From: Pseudomonas japonica
GTDB taxonomy: Bacteria; Pseudomonadota; Gammaproteobacteria; Pseudomonadales; Pseudomonadaceae
DNA: 64,000 nt
Direction of reading: 5' to 3'
Assembly (NCBI RefSeq): GCF_900188455.1
Contig: NZ_FZOL01000005.1
Span: forward strand, 124,001 to 188,000
Numbering within the stretch: position 1 is the first letter of the stretch; each line of letters begins with the position of its first letter. A program made the translations under genes and the position numbers. Below are positions 1 to 8,062 of the stretch, in pieces. The notes under the pieces were generated by a model that was not told the origin of the DNA, ran no database searches, and was given only the letters and a program-made list of their open reading frames with translations.

Positions 1-810
1 CATCTCCAGCCCGCGGCGCTGTGCTTCCTGCACGCGCAGGTTCATCGTGCGCAGGCCGCGCAGGGCCAGGAAGCAGTCTTCGGCACCGGGCAGCATGGCC
101 ATGGCGTCGTAGGTCTTGCGCAGTTGCGGCCAGGTCTCGGCATTGGCGCTGACCAGGCCCATCAGCAGGTCGGAATGCCCGCCCAGGTACTTGGTGCCGG
201 CCTCCACCGAGAGGTCGCAGCCGTGCTCGTGGGCGCGGAAGAACAGCGGCGTGGCCCAGGTGTTGTCGAGGATGGTCTTGATCCCGCGCTGCCTGGCGAT
301 GGCGGTGATCGCCGGTACGTCCTGCACTTCGAAGGTCTGCGAACCTGGCGATTCGAGGAAGATCGTCGAGGTGTTGTCACGCAGCAGTTGGGTGATGCCG
401 GCACCGATCAGCGGGTCGTAGTAGCTGATCTGCACGCCGAACTTTTCCACCAGGTTCTGGCACAGCCGGCGGGTGGGGCGGTAGACCGAGTCGGGCATCA
501 GCAGGTGATCGCCACTCTTCAGGGTGGTGAACAGGGCCAGCGCCACCGCGCCCAGGCCGGACGGCGAGATGACCGTGCCGGCGGCCCCGGAAATCTCGCT
601 CCAGGCGCTTTCCAGCGCTGCGATGGTCGGGCTGCCGAGGGTGCCGTAGGTGAAGCGCGCGTTGCCCTGTTCCAGGTCCGCCAGGGTCTTGAACACCACC
701 GTCGAGCCGCGGAACACCGGCATGTTGACGAAGCCCTGTTGAGTCTCGTGGTCGCGGCCCAGGCGGGTCAGTTGCGTGGCCAGGGAGAAATCGGTGTCGC
801 TCGCTTTCAT
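1..810 (-). CDS. metC: cystathionine beta-lyase (MetC-like), 3' end cut by window
   Basis: The reading frame stays open from an ATG at 810 to the window edge (270 codons; the family is about 390 aa), so the C-terminus is missing. It belongs to the Cys/Met-metabolism PLP enzymes: an N-terminal substrate loop with a YGT-SPT type motif, a LDNTWATP stretch for cofactor binding, and the signature TKYLGGHSD, whose lysine (about residue 207) should form the PLP Schiff base. MetC cleaves cystathionine to homocysteine, pyruvate and ammonia in methionine synthesis. The ATG was chosen because homology begins close after it. A GNAT gene lies just upstream on the same strand, 48 bp away, so co-transcription is possible. 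A cystathionine gamma-lyase or related lyase cannot be fully excluded from sequence alone. Confidence 0.85.
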   Translation of the reverse strand, partial: MKASDTDFSLATQLTRLGRDHETQQGFVNMPVFRGSTVVFKTLADLEQGNARFTYGTLGSPTIAALESAWSEISGAAGTVISPSGLGAVALALFTTLKSGDHLLMPDSVYRPTRRLCQNLVEKFGVQISYYDPLIGAGITQLLRDNTSTIFLESPGSQTFEVQDVPAITAIARQRGIKTILDNTWATPLFFRAHEHGCDLSVEAGTKYLGGHSDLLMGLVSANAETWPQLRKTYDAMAMLPGAEDCFLALRGLRTMNLRVQEAQRRGLEM

Positions 811-858
811 GGCAGAAGTCCATTGTCCTGTGGGTCAAACATCGAATAGCGGGAAACC

Positions 859-1341
859 TCAGAGCCGCATGAGCATTTCATGCCAGGCCATGCCGCCGTG
901 ATCGGACGGCGAAGGCCGCACATAGGCGTAGCCCATCCGGCGGTACAGCTCGACGTGGCGTTGCTTGCACATCAGGTGGATCGTGGCCTTGTCCAGGGCT
1001 TTCATCTGGCGGATGAACTCGTCCATCAGCGCCTTCGCGTAGCCCTTGCCCTGGAACGCCGGATCGACCACCACCGACATGATCACCACGTTGGGCGCGG
1101 CGGCGTCGTGCCCGACCAGTTCCTTGAAGGCCTCGTCGGACATCACCACCTCATGGGCGCAGCCGCTGTTGATGAAGCCGACGATCACCCCATCCACCTC
1201 CAGCAGCAGAAAGCCCTGCGGGTACTGTGCGATGCGGGTGCGGATCTTCTCCAGGGTGGCCGCTTCGTCGCCTTCGTAGGCGCCGATTTCGATGGCGTGG
1301 CAGCGCTCGGCGTCCCGCGGGTCGGGGTGGCGGAAAAGCAT
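859..1341 (-). CDS. GNAT family N-acetyltransferase
   Basis: This is a 160-aa single-domain GNAT protein. The acetyl-CoA binding motif A is visible as SVVVDPAFQGKGYAKALM (about residues 90-107), with the QGKGYA pyrophosphate loop. The start at 1341 is preceded by AGGAG at good spacing; an upstream in-frame ATG at 1437 would run into the divergent LysR gene and has no ribosome binding site. The fold resembles small-amine acetyltransferases (arylalkylamine type), but the substrate cannot be read from the sequence. It lies between metC and a divergent LysR gene, and a perfect inverted repeat in the shared promoter region suggests control by that regulator. Confidence 0.85.
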   Translation of the reverse strand: MLFRHPDPRDAERCHAIEIGAYEGDEAATLEKIRTRIAQYPQGFLLLEVDGVIVGFINSGCAHEVVMSDEAFKELVGHDAAAPNVVIMSVVVDPAFQGKGYAKALMDEFIRQMKALDKATIHLMCKQRHVELYRRMGYAYVRPSPSDHGGMAWHEMLMRL

Positions 1342-1380
1342 GGCGGGGCTCCTGTGAAGAGGGAAACATCGCCATGGTAA

Positions 1381-1406
1381 TGCAGCGTTGTGCTGTATAC
1401 GCTGCA
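1381..1406. promoter_or_regulatory. inverted repeat, likely LysR operator
   Basis: The intergenic region between the GNAT gene (start 1341, minus) and the LysR gene (start 1432, plus) holds a perfect 8-bp inverted repeat, TGCAGCGT and ACGCTGCA, separated by 10 bp. LysR regulators commonly bind such dyads in the divergent promoter and regulate both themselves and the neighbour. Binding is inferred. Confidence 0.55.
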
Positions 1407-1431
1407 TTCTTTTCAGTCGGTACTGCACACC

Positions 1432-2391
1432 ATGCATTCATCGCTGCGCAACCTGGACCTCAACCTGCTGCTGGTATTCGACGCCATCTACCGCCACCGC
1501 AGCGTGGTCGCCGCTGCTGACGAACTGGCCATGAGCCCGTCCGCCTGCAGCCATGCGCTGACGCGTCTGCGCCAGGCCCTGGCCGATGAACTCTTCGTGC
1601 GCTACGGCAGTGCGATGCAGCCCACCGTGCAGGCCGAACGCATGGCCGACGATGTCTCGGCGGCGCTCAGCCTGCTCGGCACGCGCCTGAGCCAGCGCGG
1701 GCATTTCGAGCCGGCGCGCAGCGACGAGACCTTTATTCTCGCCGTCACCGATTTCACCGCGTTTTCCCTCCTGCCGCTGTTGCTGCGGCGCCTCGAAGGC
1801 CTGGCGCCGCATATCCGCGTGCGGGTGGTGTACTCGACCCAGCAGGACGCCCTGGAAGAACTGGCGGCGGGGCGGGTGCATTTCTCCCTGGGCTTCACCC
1901 ACGACGCGCAGGCGCGGGTCGAAGAGCTCGAAGCGATCGACTGCTATGCCGACGACTACGTGGTCCTGGCCAGCGCCAGTCACCCGCGCCTGAACGACGG
2001 CCTGAGCCTGGCGGGCTATCTGGCGGAGCGGCACGTCGTGGTGCTGCCGTGGAAGGACTCCACCAGCATCATCGACCAGGCCCTGAGCGCGCACGCGGTG
2101 CGCCGCGACGTGGCGGTCGAGCTGCCCAGCATGATGGCCGCGCCCGCCATCGTCAGTCACACCGACTACCTGGCGACACTGCCGCGGCGGGCGGTGCGGC
2201 ACTTCGTGCGTGGCGAGAGCTTGAGGTACTTCGAGGCGCCGTTCGTCACGCCGGTGTGCTACCTGAAGGCGTTCTTCCATCCGCGCTATGCGGCGGGGGC
2301 GAGCCATCGCTGGCTGCGCGAGCGGATCGCCGAGACGTTCGCTGAAACCGGCGCCGGACTGCAGGATGAATCGAGAATTCCACCTATTTGA
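1432..2391 (+). CDS. LysR family transcriptional regulator
   Basis: 319-aa LysR-type regulator. The N-terminal winged helix-turn-helix (about residues 6-65) has the family pattern LNLLLVFDAIYRHRSVVAAADELAMS followed by a recognition helix. The rest is a periplasmic-binding-protein-like effector domain. The ATG at 1432 is preferred over 1390 because homology starts at LRNLDLN. It is divergent from the GNAT/metC pair and separated by a clean dyad. Its C-terminal part resembles NodD/SyrM-like members more than CysB, but the ligand is unknown. The stop codon overlaps a possible Fur site for the next operon. Confidence 0.85.
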   Translation: MHSSLRNLDLNLLLVFDAIYRHRSVVAAADELAMSPSACSHALTRLRQALADELFVRYGSAMQPTVQAERMADDVSAALSLLGTRLSQRGHFEPARSDETFILAVTDFTAFSLLPLLLRRLEGLAPHIRVRVVYSTQQDALEELAAGRVHFSLGFTHDAQARVEELEAIDCYADDYVVLASASHPRLNDGLSLAGYLAERHVVVLPWKDSTSIIDQALSAHAVRRDVAVELPSMMAAPAIVSHTDYLATLPRRAVRHFVRGESLRYFEAPFVTPVCYLKAFFHPRYAAGASHRWLRERIAETFAETGAGLQDESRIPPI

Positions 2392-2406
2392 GAATCCATA
2401 TCACTT
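2389..2406 (+). promoter_or_regulatory. possible Fur box upstream of ECF sigma gene
   Basis: TGAGAATCCATATCACTT matches the common Fur pattern TGAGAATGATTATCATTT at 14 of 18 positions and lies about 45 bp upstream of the ECF sigma gene. Iron-starvation sigma genes are usually Fur-repressed. The match is moderate and untested. Confidence 0.45.
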
Positions 2407-2449
2407 GTAGTAATGTGCCGCTCCTTTCCGGTCCCCTGAACGTCGCGCC

Positions 2450-2959
2450 ATGACCCAACGTGAGCGTCACCCCCTGACCCGGTTGGTCGAGACCCACTAC
2501 GAAGAGCTCAAGCGCTATATCCAGCGCCGCTCCGGCTCGTCGTCCACCGCGTCGGACATCGTTCAGGAAACCTGGCTGCGCGCCGCCCGCCACTCGGACA
2601 AGGTGCCGGACAATCCCCTCGGCTACCTCTACCGCATCGCCGGCAACCTGCTGCTGGACAAGCTGCGTCAGGACAAGGTCCATGGCCGGCATTTCAGCGA
2701 TGTCGAACCGCCCGAGGACCGCGAGTGCCCGCGGGTTGCTCCCGACGAAGCCGCCGGTATCCGCGAGGAGCTGGAACTGCTCGCCGACGCGGTACGCGAC
2801 CTGCCGGACAAGTGCCGCGAAGTGTTCCTGCTCTACCGTGGCGACGGCCTGACCATGCGCGAGATCGCCGCGCGCTTGCAGATCAGCGAAAGCACCGTGG
2901 AAAAGCATGTGGCCAAGGCCATGCAGCATTGCCGTCAGCGGCTGGGGCGATTGTCGTGA
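2450..2959 (+). CDS. ECF sigma factor, FecI-like (surface-signalling cluster 1)
   Basis: 169-aa RNA polymerase sigma factor of the extracytoplasmic-function iron-starvation group. Region 2 (about residues 10-75) contains the SDIVQETWLRAARH core-binding/-10 recognition helix. Region 4 (about 105-165) carries the typical LQISESTVEKHVAKAM helix-turn-helix for -35 recognition. It is followed by a FecR-type anti-sigma gene and a TonB receptor with an N-terminal signalling domain. This is the classic order for cell-surface signalling: ligand-loaded receptor, then FecR, then sigma, then receptor gene transcription. A Fur-like site precedes it. No clear Shine-Dalgarno is seen before the ATG. Confidence 0.9.
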   Translation: MTQRERHPLTRLVETHYEELKRYIQRRSGSSSTASDIVQETWLRAARHSDKVPDNPLGYLYRIAGNLLLDKLRQDKVHGRHFSDVEPPEDRECPRVAPDEAAGIREELELLADAVRDLPDKCREVFLLYRGDGLTMREIAARLQISESTVEKHVAKAMQHCRQRLGRLS

Positions 2960-3044
2960 TTCGCCACCCGCAGCAGGCAAAGCCCGGCGTTTTCGGAAAT
3001 AATGCCCGCCGTCCGCACTTCGACCTCTCCCGTCCAGGCCGCCC

Positions 3045-3998
3045 ATGACCCAGCCACCTCGCCCTTCCGACGATATCCACGAGCAGGCCTCGCTCTGGTA
3101 TATCCGCCTGCGCGAGCCGGGGGCCGACGAGACGCTGCGCGAGGCCCATCGACGCTGGCTGGCGGCCGATCCACTGCACGCCGAGGCCTTCGACCAAGCC
3201 GCGCAGTTGTGGGGCCGGCTGGGCGAGCCGGTGGCGCGGGTCCGTGCCGAGGAACAGGCGCAATGGCGGGCCCGGCGCCAGCGCCAGCGTCTGTTCCGCC
3301 CAGTGGCCGCCGCGGCGTGCCTGGTCCTCGCCCTCGGCGCTGGCCTGCTCTGGCAGGGCGGCACGCTGGACGATCTGCGCAGCGACTACCACACCGCCGT
3401 CGGCCAGCGTCAGAGCGTCACCCTCGCCGATGGCAGCCTAGTCGAGCTCAATACCCACAGCGCCCTGGCGGTGTCCTTCAGCGACGGTCGCCGGCACGTC
3501 CGCCTGCTGCGCGGCGAGGCCTGGTTCGAGGTGCGCAAGGATCCCGCGCGGCCCTTCGTGGTCGAGCTGCCCCAGGGCACGGTCACCGTCACCGGTACCC
3601 GCTTCAACGTGCGCCTGGACGAGCGGCGGAGCACGGTCAGCCTGGTCGAGGGCCGGGTCGAACTGGACAGTGCCGGGCAGCACACCGAGTTGCTGCCCGA
3701 GCAGCAGAGTTGCCTCGACGCCAGCGGCCTGTGCCCCACCAGCCGCTTCGACAGCCAGGCCACCCATGCCTGGCGCCAGGGCCAGATGGTGTTCTACCGC
3801 ACGCCGCTGAAGCAGGTGATCGCCGAGCTGGAGCGCTATCACCGTGGCCATGTGTTCATCCATGGCGACGCGCTGGCCCGCTTGCCGGTGTCCGGGGTAT
3901 TCGCCACCGCCTCGGCGGATGCGGTATTGCAGGCCCTGCACGACACCCTCGGGGTCAAGGTCACCCGTCTCGGCCTGGGTGTCGTCATCCTGCGCTGA
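3045..3998 (+). CDS. FecR-family anti-sigma regulator (cluster 1)
   Basis: 317-aa inner-membrane anti-sigma/sigma-regulator. It has an N-terminal cytosolic DUF4880-like segment (about residues 10-55), a single membrane span near residues 86-104, then the periplasmic FecR domain with the hallmark GTRFNVR stretch (about 183-190), and a C-terminal STN-like lobe. It passes the signal from the receptor's periplasmic signalling domain to the sigma factor encoded upstream. The gap to the sigma gene is 85 bp and to the receptor about 118 bp, consistent with a sigma-dependent promoter before the receptor. Confidence 0.9.
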   Translation: MTQPPRPSDDIHEQASLWYIRLREPGADETLREAHRRWLAADPLHAEAFDQAAQLWGRLGEPVARVRAEEQAQWRARRQRQRLFRPVAAAACLVLALGAGLLWQGGTLDDLRSDYHTAVGQRQSVTLADGSLVELNTHSALAVSFSDGRRHVRLLRGEAWFEVRKDPARPFVVELPQGTVTVTGTRFNVRLDERRSTVSLVEGRVELDSAGQHTELLPEQQSCLDASGLCPTSRFDSQATHAWRQGQMVFYRTPLKQVIAELERYHRGHVFIHGDALARLPVSGVFATASADAVLQALHDTLGVKVTRLGLGVVILR

Positions 3999-4034
3999 CC
4001 CGCGAAAAATATTTTTCCGACGACAGTGGGGGAG

Positions 4035-4070
4035 AACCCCGCGCTGCTTCGTTGTCTTGCAGAACGCGAA
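4035..4070 (+). promoter_or_regulatory. possible ECF-sigma promoter for receptor gene
   Basis: The gap between the FecR-like gene and the receptor has a GGGGGAGAACC element followed about 15 bp later by TTGTCTT. This resembles the GG-A/T-rich -35 and GTC-containing -10 layout seen before Pseudomonas receptors under FecI-type sigma control. It is an inference by analogy. Confidence 0.3.
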
Positions 4071-4115
4071 TGAATGGCATTTGCACGGCTCAGGACGCAA
4101 CGGGGAGCACGCGGT

Positions 4116-6644
4116 ATGAAGGGTTTCAGTTTCAACGGGCAGGTCAGGGCGATCGCCGCCAGTTCAGCGCTATGGCTGCTCGCGCCGCAGCTGGTGCAGG
4201 CCGCGGAACAGGTGCAGGCGCAGCCCGCCGCTCGCCAGTACCAGCTGGATATCCCCGCCGGGCCGTTGCCGCAAGCCATCGCCGCATTGTCCCTGGCCAC
4301 CGGCCAGCAACTGCTCTACAGCAACGAGCGGATCTTCGAGCAGCACAGCCCGGCGGCCCTGCGCGGTCGCTACAGCCTGGAGCAGGCGCTGGACATCCTC
4401 CTGCGCGGCACCGGCCTGCAATGGCGGCGCAGCAGCGCCAACGTGCTGACCATCGACAATGCGCCCAGCGGTGATGCCCTGGAACTGGGCGCAACGCCGG
4501 TCACCGCGGTTGGCCTGAGCGGCATCACCGAGAACACCGGCTCGTACAACGCCGACCAGGTTGCCGTCGGCAGCAAGACCGCCAAATCCGTGCGCGAAGT
4601 GCCGCATTCGGTGTCGGTGGTCACTCGCCAGCGCATCGAGGAGCAGAACCTCACCACGCTCACCGACGCCCTCGACAAGACCACCGGCGTGACCCTGCAG
4701 CGCAACGGCGCCAGCGGTTCCTCCCTGGGCAACGACAGCAACTTCTTCTCCCGTGGCTTCGCCGTGTCGAACATCCAGATCGACGGCGGCGCGCCGCTGG
4801 ACACCACCATTTCCGGCTATGGCTCGACCAGCCAACTGGACCTGGCGCAGTTCGACCACGTCGAGTTCCTGCGTGGTGTCGATGGCCTGTACTCCGGCAG
4901 CGGCAACCCCGGCGGCACCATCAACCTGGTGCGTAAGCGCGCCTTGCCCGAGCGGCAACTGACCTTCTCCGCCTCCGCCGGCAGCTGGGACACCTACCGC
5001 ACCGAACTGGATGCCACCGGCCCGCTGACCGAGCAGGGCAACATCCGCGGGCGTCTTGGCATGGCCTACCAGGACAACCGTTACTTCTACGATGTCGCCA
5101 ACATGAACAAGCAACTGGTCTACGGCGCGCTGGAGTTCGACCTGACCCCGGACACCCTGCTCACCGTCGGCGGCAGCTACCAGACGGGCGAAGGCGTGGC
5201 CAACTTCGGCGGCCTGCCGCGCTACACCAATGGCGACGACATCAAGCTGCCGCGGCGCACCGCGCTGGTCACCAGCTGGGACACCGTCGACGAAACCACC
5301 AAACAGGCGTACCTCAAGCTGGAGCACGCGTTCAACGCCGACTGGAGCTGGACCACCGACATCACCTGGATGGACATGGACCGCGACGCCAACTCGCTGT
5401 TCGCCAACGGCGGCATCGACCCGCTCACCGGCGACGGCGCGCGCTGGCTGCACTACCCGGCGAAAACCGGGCTGGAGCGCAAGGCGATCAATACCTACGT
5501 GAAAGGCAACTTCGACCTGCTCGGCCGCAGCCATGAACTGCTGCTCGGCGGCGACTACGCTCACAGCAAGGGCTACACCGTGCAGCGCTGGGGCAACGAC
5601 AACTTCGCCCCGTTCAACCTGTTCGACTTCACCCGGCCCGAAGACACCGGCAGCACCGCCAACAAGACCGACGACAACGTCACCGAGAAATACGCCGGCT
5701 ACGGCATGGTCCGCCTGTCCCTGGCCGACCCGGTGAAGCTGATCCTCGGCGGGCGCCTGTCGAGCTACCACTACCACGACACGCAGATCTTCCAGAACGA
5801 AGACGGCTCGTACAATTCCGACTCGATCCTTCCCACCTTCCGTGTTCACGACAAGTTCACGCCCTACGCGGGGCTGACCTACGACCTCGATGAGCAGTGG
5901 ACCACCTACGTCAGCTATGCCGAGACCTACAAGCCGCAGTTCCAGCAGGTCAAAGGTCCGGCGCCGGGCACGCCGCTGGGTGCGGTGACGTCGAAGAACT
6001 ACGAACTGGGTCTCAAGGGTCAGTTGTTCGACGGTCGTCTCGACACCAGCTTCGCGATCTATCGCATCGAGCAGGAAGGCGCGGCGATCCAGGACCCGAA
6101 CTACCCCATGGAGTACGGTGTGACCACCTGCTGCTACCTCAACCAGGGCATGCTCGTCAGCGAAGGTTTCGACGCCGAGATCAGCGGCGAAGTGGCCGAG
6201 GGCTTCAACCTGTTCGCCGGTTACACCTACAACCACAGCGTCGACCAGAAGAGCGACGAGAGCCGCGCCATCTACAGCGGTGTCACGCCGAAGCACCTGT
6301 TCAAGCTGTGGGGCACCTACCAACTGCCCGGCGTGCTGGAGCGTTTCAAGGTCGGGGCGGGGGTGACCGCGCAGAGCGTGAACTACCGTGCCGGGCAGGT
6401 GGCCACGTTCAACGAAGCGACCCAGGACTACAGCGGTCCCAAGCGCGACTACAAGTTCAGCCAGGCGGGGTATGCGGTGTGGAATTCCAGTGTCGAGTAC
6501 CGCATCGACCAGAACTGGAGCGCCACGCTGAATGCCAACAACCTGCTCGACAAGCGCTATTACCAGACCGTGGGGACATCGGATAACGGCAACTTCTACG
6601 GCGAGCCGCGCAACTTCGTGCTGACCGTGCGCAGCCGGTTCTGA
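4116..6644 (+). CDS. TonB-dependent siderophore receptor with signalling domain (cluster 1)
   Basis: 842-aa outer-membrane receptor. The chosen ATG has CGGGGAG upstream and opens a clear signal peptide ending near AEQVQA. It is followed by an STN signalling domain (about residues 40-95, LDIPAGPLPQAIAALS and LRGRYSLEQALDILLRG), a plug domain with REVPHSVSVVTRQRI and a GSGNPGGTINLVRKR segment, and a 22-strand barrel ending in F. This is the FpvA/FoxA/PupB class that imports a ferric siderophore and signals its presence to FecR. The siderophore is not evident. An upstream in-frame ATG at 4074 would put an extra 14 residues before the signal peptide and is disfavoured. Confidence 0.9.
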   Translation: MKGFSFNGQVRAIAASSALWLLAPQLVQAAEQVQAQPAARQYQLDIPAGPLPQAIAALSLATGQQLLYSNERIFEQHSPAALRGRYSLEQALDILLRGTGLQWRRSSANVLTIDNAPSGDALELGATPVTAVGLSGITENTGSYNADQVAVGSKTAKSVREVPHSVSVVTRQRIEEQNLTTLTDALDKTTGVTLQRNGASGSSLGNDSNFFSRGFAVSNIQIDGGAPLDTTISGYGSTSQLDLAQFDHVEFLRGVDGLYSGSGNPGGTINLVRKRALPERQLTFSASAGSWDTYRTELDATGPLTEQGNIRGRLGMAYQDNRYFYDVANMNKQLVYGALEFDLTPDTLLTVGGSYQTGEGVANFGGLPRYTNGDDIKLPRRTALVTSWDTVDETTKQAYLKLEHAFNADWSWTTDITWMDMDRDANSLFANGGIDPLTGDGARWLHYPAKTGLERKAINTYVKGNFDLLGRSHELLLGGDYAHSKGYTVQRWGNDNFAPFNLFDFTRPEDTGSTANKTDDNVTEKYAGYGMVRLSLADPVKLILGGRLSSYHYHDTQIFQNEDGSYNSDSILPTFRVHDKFTPYAGLTYDLDEQWTTYVSYAETYKPQFQQVKGPAPGTPLGAVTSKNYELGLKGQLFDGRLDTSFAIYRIEQEGAAIQDPNYPMEYGVTTCCYLNQGMLVSEGFDAEISGEVAEGFNLFAGYTYNHSVDQKSDESRAIYSGVTPKHLFKLWGTYQLPGVLERFKVGAGVTAQSVNYRAGQVATFNEATQDYSGPKRDYKFSQAGYAVWNSSVEYRIDQNWSATLNANNLLDKRYYQTVGTSDNGNFYGEPRNFVLTVRSRF

Positions 6645-6658
6645 CAATCGTTCTTTTG

Positions 6659-6680
6659 GGGCCGCCAGGCGGCCCTAAAA
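6659..6680 (+). terminator. hairpin after receptor gene
   Basis: GGGCCGC-CAG-GCGGCCC lies 15 bp after the receptor stop and is followed by TAAAA rather than a long U tract. It is a probable transcription end between the receptor and the next gene. Confidence 0.5.
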
Positions 6681-6731
6681 CCGGTACTCTCCGGCCTGTC
6701 AGTTCTTCTGGGTAATCCGCGGATTCTTCAT

Positions 6732-7283
6732 ATGGTATTTCTCGACATCCTCGACGCCGACCAGGCGACCCGCGACCAGGTGCGCGCCCTGCGCAATCAC
6801 GCGGACGTGCGCCGCTTCATGTACAGCGACCACGAAATCTCCCCGGACGAGCACGCCCGCTGGCTGGCCAGCCTGGTCGGCAATGCGCGGCAGCGGGTGT
6901 TCGTGGTCATGCTCGACGGCGCGGTGGCGGGCCTTGTCTCGCTCAACGCCATCAACGCCACCCATCGCAGCGCCGACTGGGCGTTCTATCTCGACCCGGT
7001 GTTGCAGGGCAAAGGCCTGGGCAGCCTGGTGGAGTTCTGGCTGCTCGATCACGCGTTCAATGAAGCGGGGCTGGAGAAGCTCAACTGCGAAGTGCTGGCG
7101 AGCAACGAGGCGGTGGTGAAGATGCACCGCAAGTTCGGTTTTGCCCTTGAAGGGGTCCGGCGCCAGAACATCCTGAAAGATGGCGCGCGCCTCGATGTCG
7201 TGCTGCTCGGGATCACCCGGGAAGAATGGCAGGCGCAGCGCCCGGCGGTGCGGGGCGTGGTGGAGCGTTTGTCGCGCAAATGA
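6732..7283 (+). CDS. GNAT acetyltransferase, PseH-like
   Basis: 183-aa GNAT protein of the RimL/PseH subgroup. The pattern DWAFYLDPVLQGKGLGSLVEF (split: acceptor-side strand, then the QGKGLG acetyl-CoA loop around residues 95-101) and the KMHRKFGFALEGVRRQ C-terminal motif are typical of enzymes that N-acetylate UDP-4-amino-4,6-dideoxy sugars in pseudaminic acid synthesis. No other pse genes lie nearby, so the substrate here is uncertain; a general RimL-type acetyltransferase is the alternative. It sits alone between two hairpins, suggesting a monocistronic unit. Confidence 0.8.
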   Translation: MVFLDILDADQATRDQVRALRNHADVRRFMYSDHEISPDEHARWLASLVGNARQRVFVVMLDGAVAGLVSLNAINATHRSADWAFYLDPVLQGKGLGSLVEFWLLDHAFNEAGLEKLNCEVLASNEAVVKMHRKFGFALEGVRRQNILKDGARLDVVLLGITREEWQAQRPAVRGVVERLSRK

Positions 7284-7285
7284 AA

Positions 7286-7315
7286 ACGGTGCCGCAGGCA
7301 GGCTTGCGGCACCGT
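7286..7315 (+). terminator. strong hairpin after PseH-like gene
   Basis: An 11-bp perfect stem (ACGGTGCCGCA and its complement) with a loop of about 8 nt starts two bases after the stop codon. There is no U tract on the + strand, but its position fits a terminator, possibly shared with the convergent gene downstream. Confidence 0.6.
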
Positions 7316-7349
7316 AGTCGTTCGGTCTTGCAAGGCGCCGAGCCGGTCA

Positions 7350-7871
7350 CTACACCGTGATGAGCTCCATGCTGAAGTTCGACACCTGGCCAATGACGGC
7401 CTGGAATTCAAATTTGCCTACCTTCCAGCCGGTGAACGGGACCAGAAGCATTTGATAGATGGGGTTGTTCGCTACAACCCTTTCCCCTTTTGCCGAAGCG
7501 ATCCACCAGTTGTTTCTGTCTCTCGACGAATGCCCTTGGGCGATCAGCAGGTTCTCGGCGACGTAGATCTTTCCGTCGAGGGTAATGGTCAGGTTGCCTA
7601 GCGTGACGAAGTTCAGTTCGCTGGGCCAGCTGTCAAAATCCTCGGTGGCAATGGCCGCGCCGCCGTTGGCGCGGTTCCTGAACCACTCAGCATTCGATTT
7701 GCTGGCTTTGCGGCCGGCATAGAAATCGAAATCGATGCCATCACTGACCGCCTGGGTCTTGACGCCGTCGAAGGGTTGCCCGGAGGTGATCGAATGGTCG
7801 AGCACCTGGTAGTCCGCACGGGTAATCCCGGTTTTCTTGAAGGAAAGTTGGTTGTCGCGTTCGGTAGCCAT
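7350..7871 (-). CDS. hypothetical protein, orphan
   Basis: 173-aa protein of unknown function. The start at 7871 has AAGGAA at good spacing in an AT-rich context; an in-frame ATG at 7892 lacks one. There is no signal peptide or membrane segment. The sequence is rich in Phe, Trp, Asn and Asp, with several short alternating hydrophobic stretches suggesting a beta-sheet protein. It starts with a hydrophilic ATERDNQLSFKKTG segment. Codon use and base composition are less GC-biased than in both neighbours, which suggests recent acquisition. It stands alone between the PseH-like gene and a convergent receptor cluster. I recognise no family. Confidence 0.7.
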   Translation of the reverse strand: MATERDNQLSFKKTGITRADYQVLDHSITSGQPFDGVKTQAVSDGIDFDFYAGRKASKSNAEWFRNRANGGAAIATEDFDSWPSELNFVTLGNLTITLDGKIYVAENLLIAQGHSSRDRNNWWIASAKGERVVANNPIYQMLLVPFTGWKVGKFEFQAVIGQVSNFSMELITV

Positions 7872-8032
7872 AAATATTCCTTTATTTATCAACTGCGTGG
7901 TTGGGGAGGGGCAGCAAGGACCGGGACGGCAAAGTGCGCAGTTGTGATGATCGGACTTTCCATGTCCATTTCGACCCCGTGAAAGACCTTAGCTGGTCAA
8001 TCGCGGGTGTCAATTCGCCACTCTCTGATCGC

Positions 8033-8057
8033 CGGCCCCCGCTATCCACAGGGGCCG
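8033..8057 (-). terminator. hairpin after receptor gene (cluster 2)
   Basis: CGGCCCC and its complement form a 7-bp stem just after the stop of the minus-strand receptor gene. There is no U tract, so it is only a candidate terminator. The remaining 7872-8032 stretch shows no gene or clear element. Confidence 0.35.
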
Positions 8058-8062
8058 ATCCC

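Noticed and set aside
4170..6647. An 825-codon antisense frame over the first receptor gene, and similar antisense frames over secD, hscA, der/bamB, hisS and the PepSY reductase
   Set aside because: High-GC third-position bias leaves the complementary frame open. The antisense proteins show no domain pattern and have no ribosome binding sites, whereas the sense genes are clear family members.
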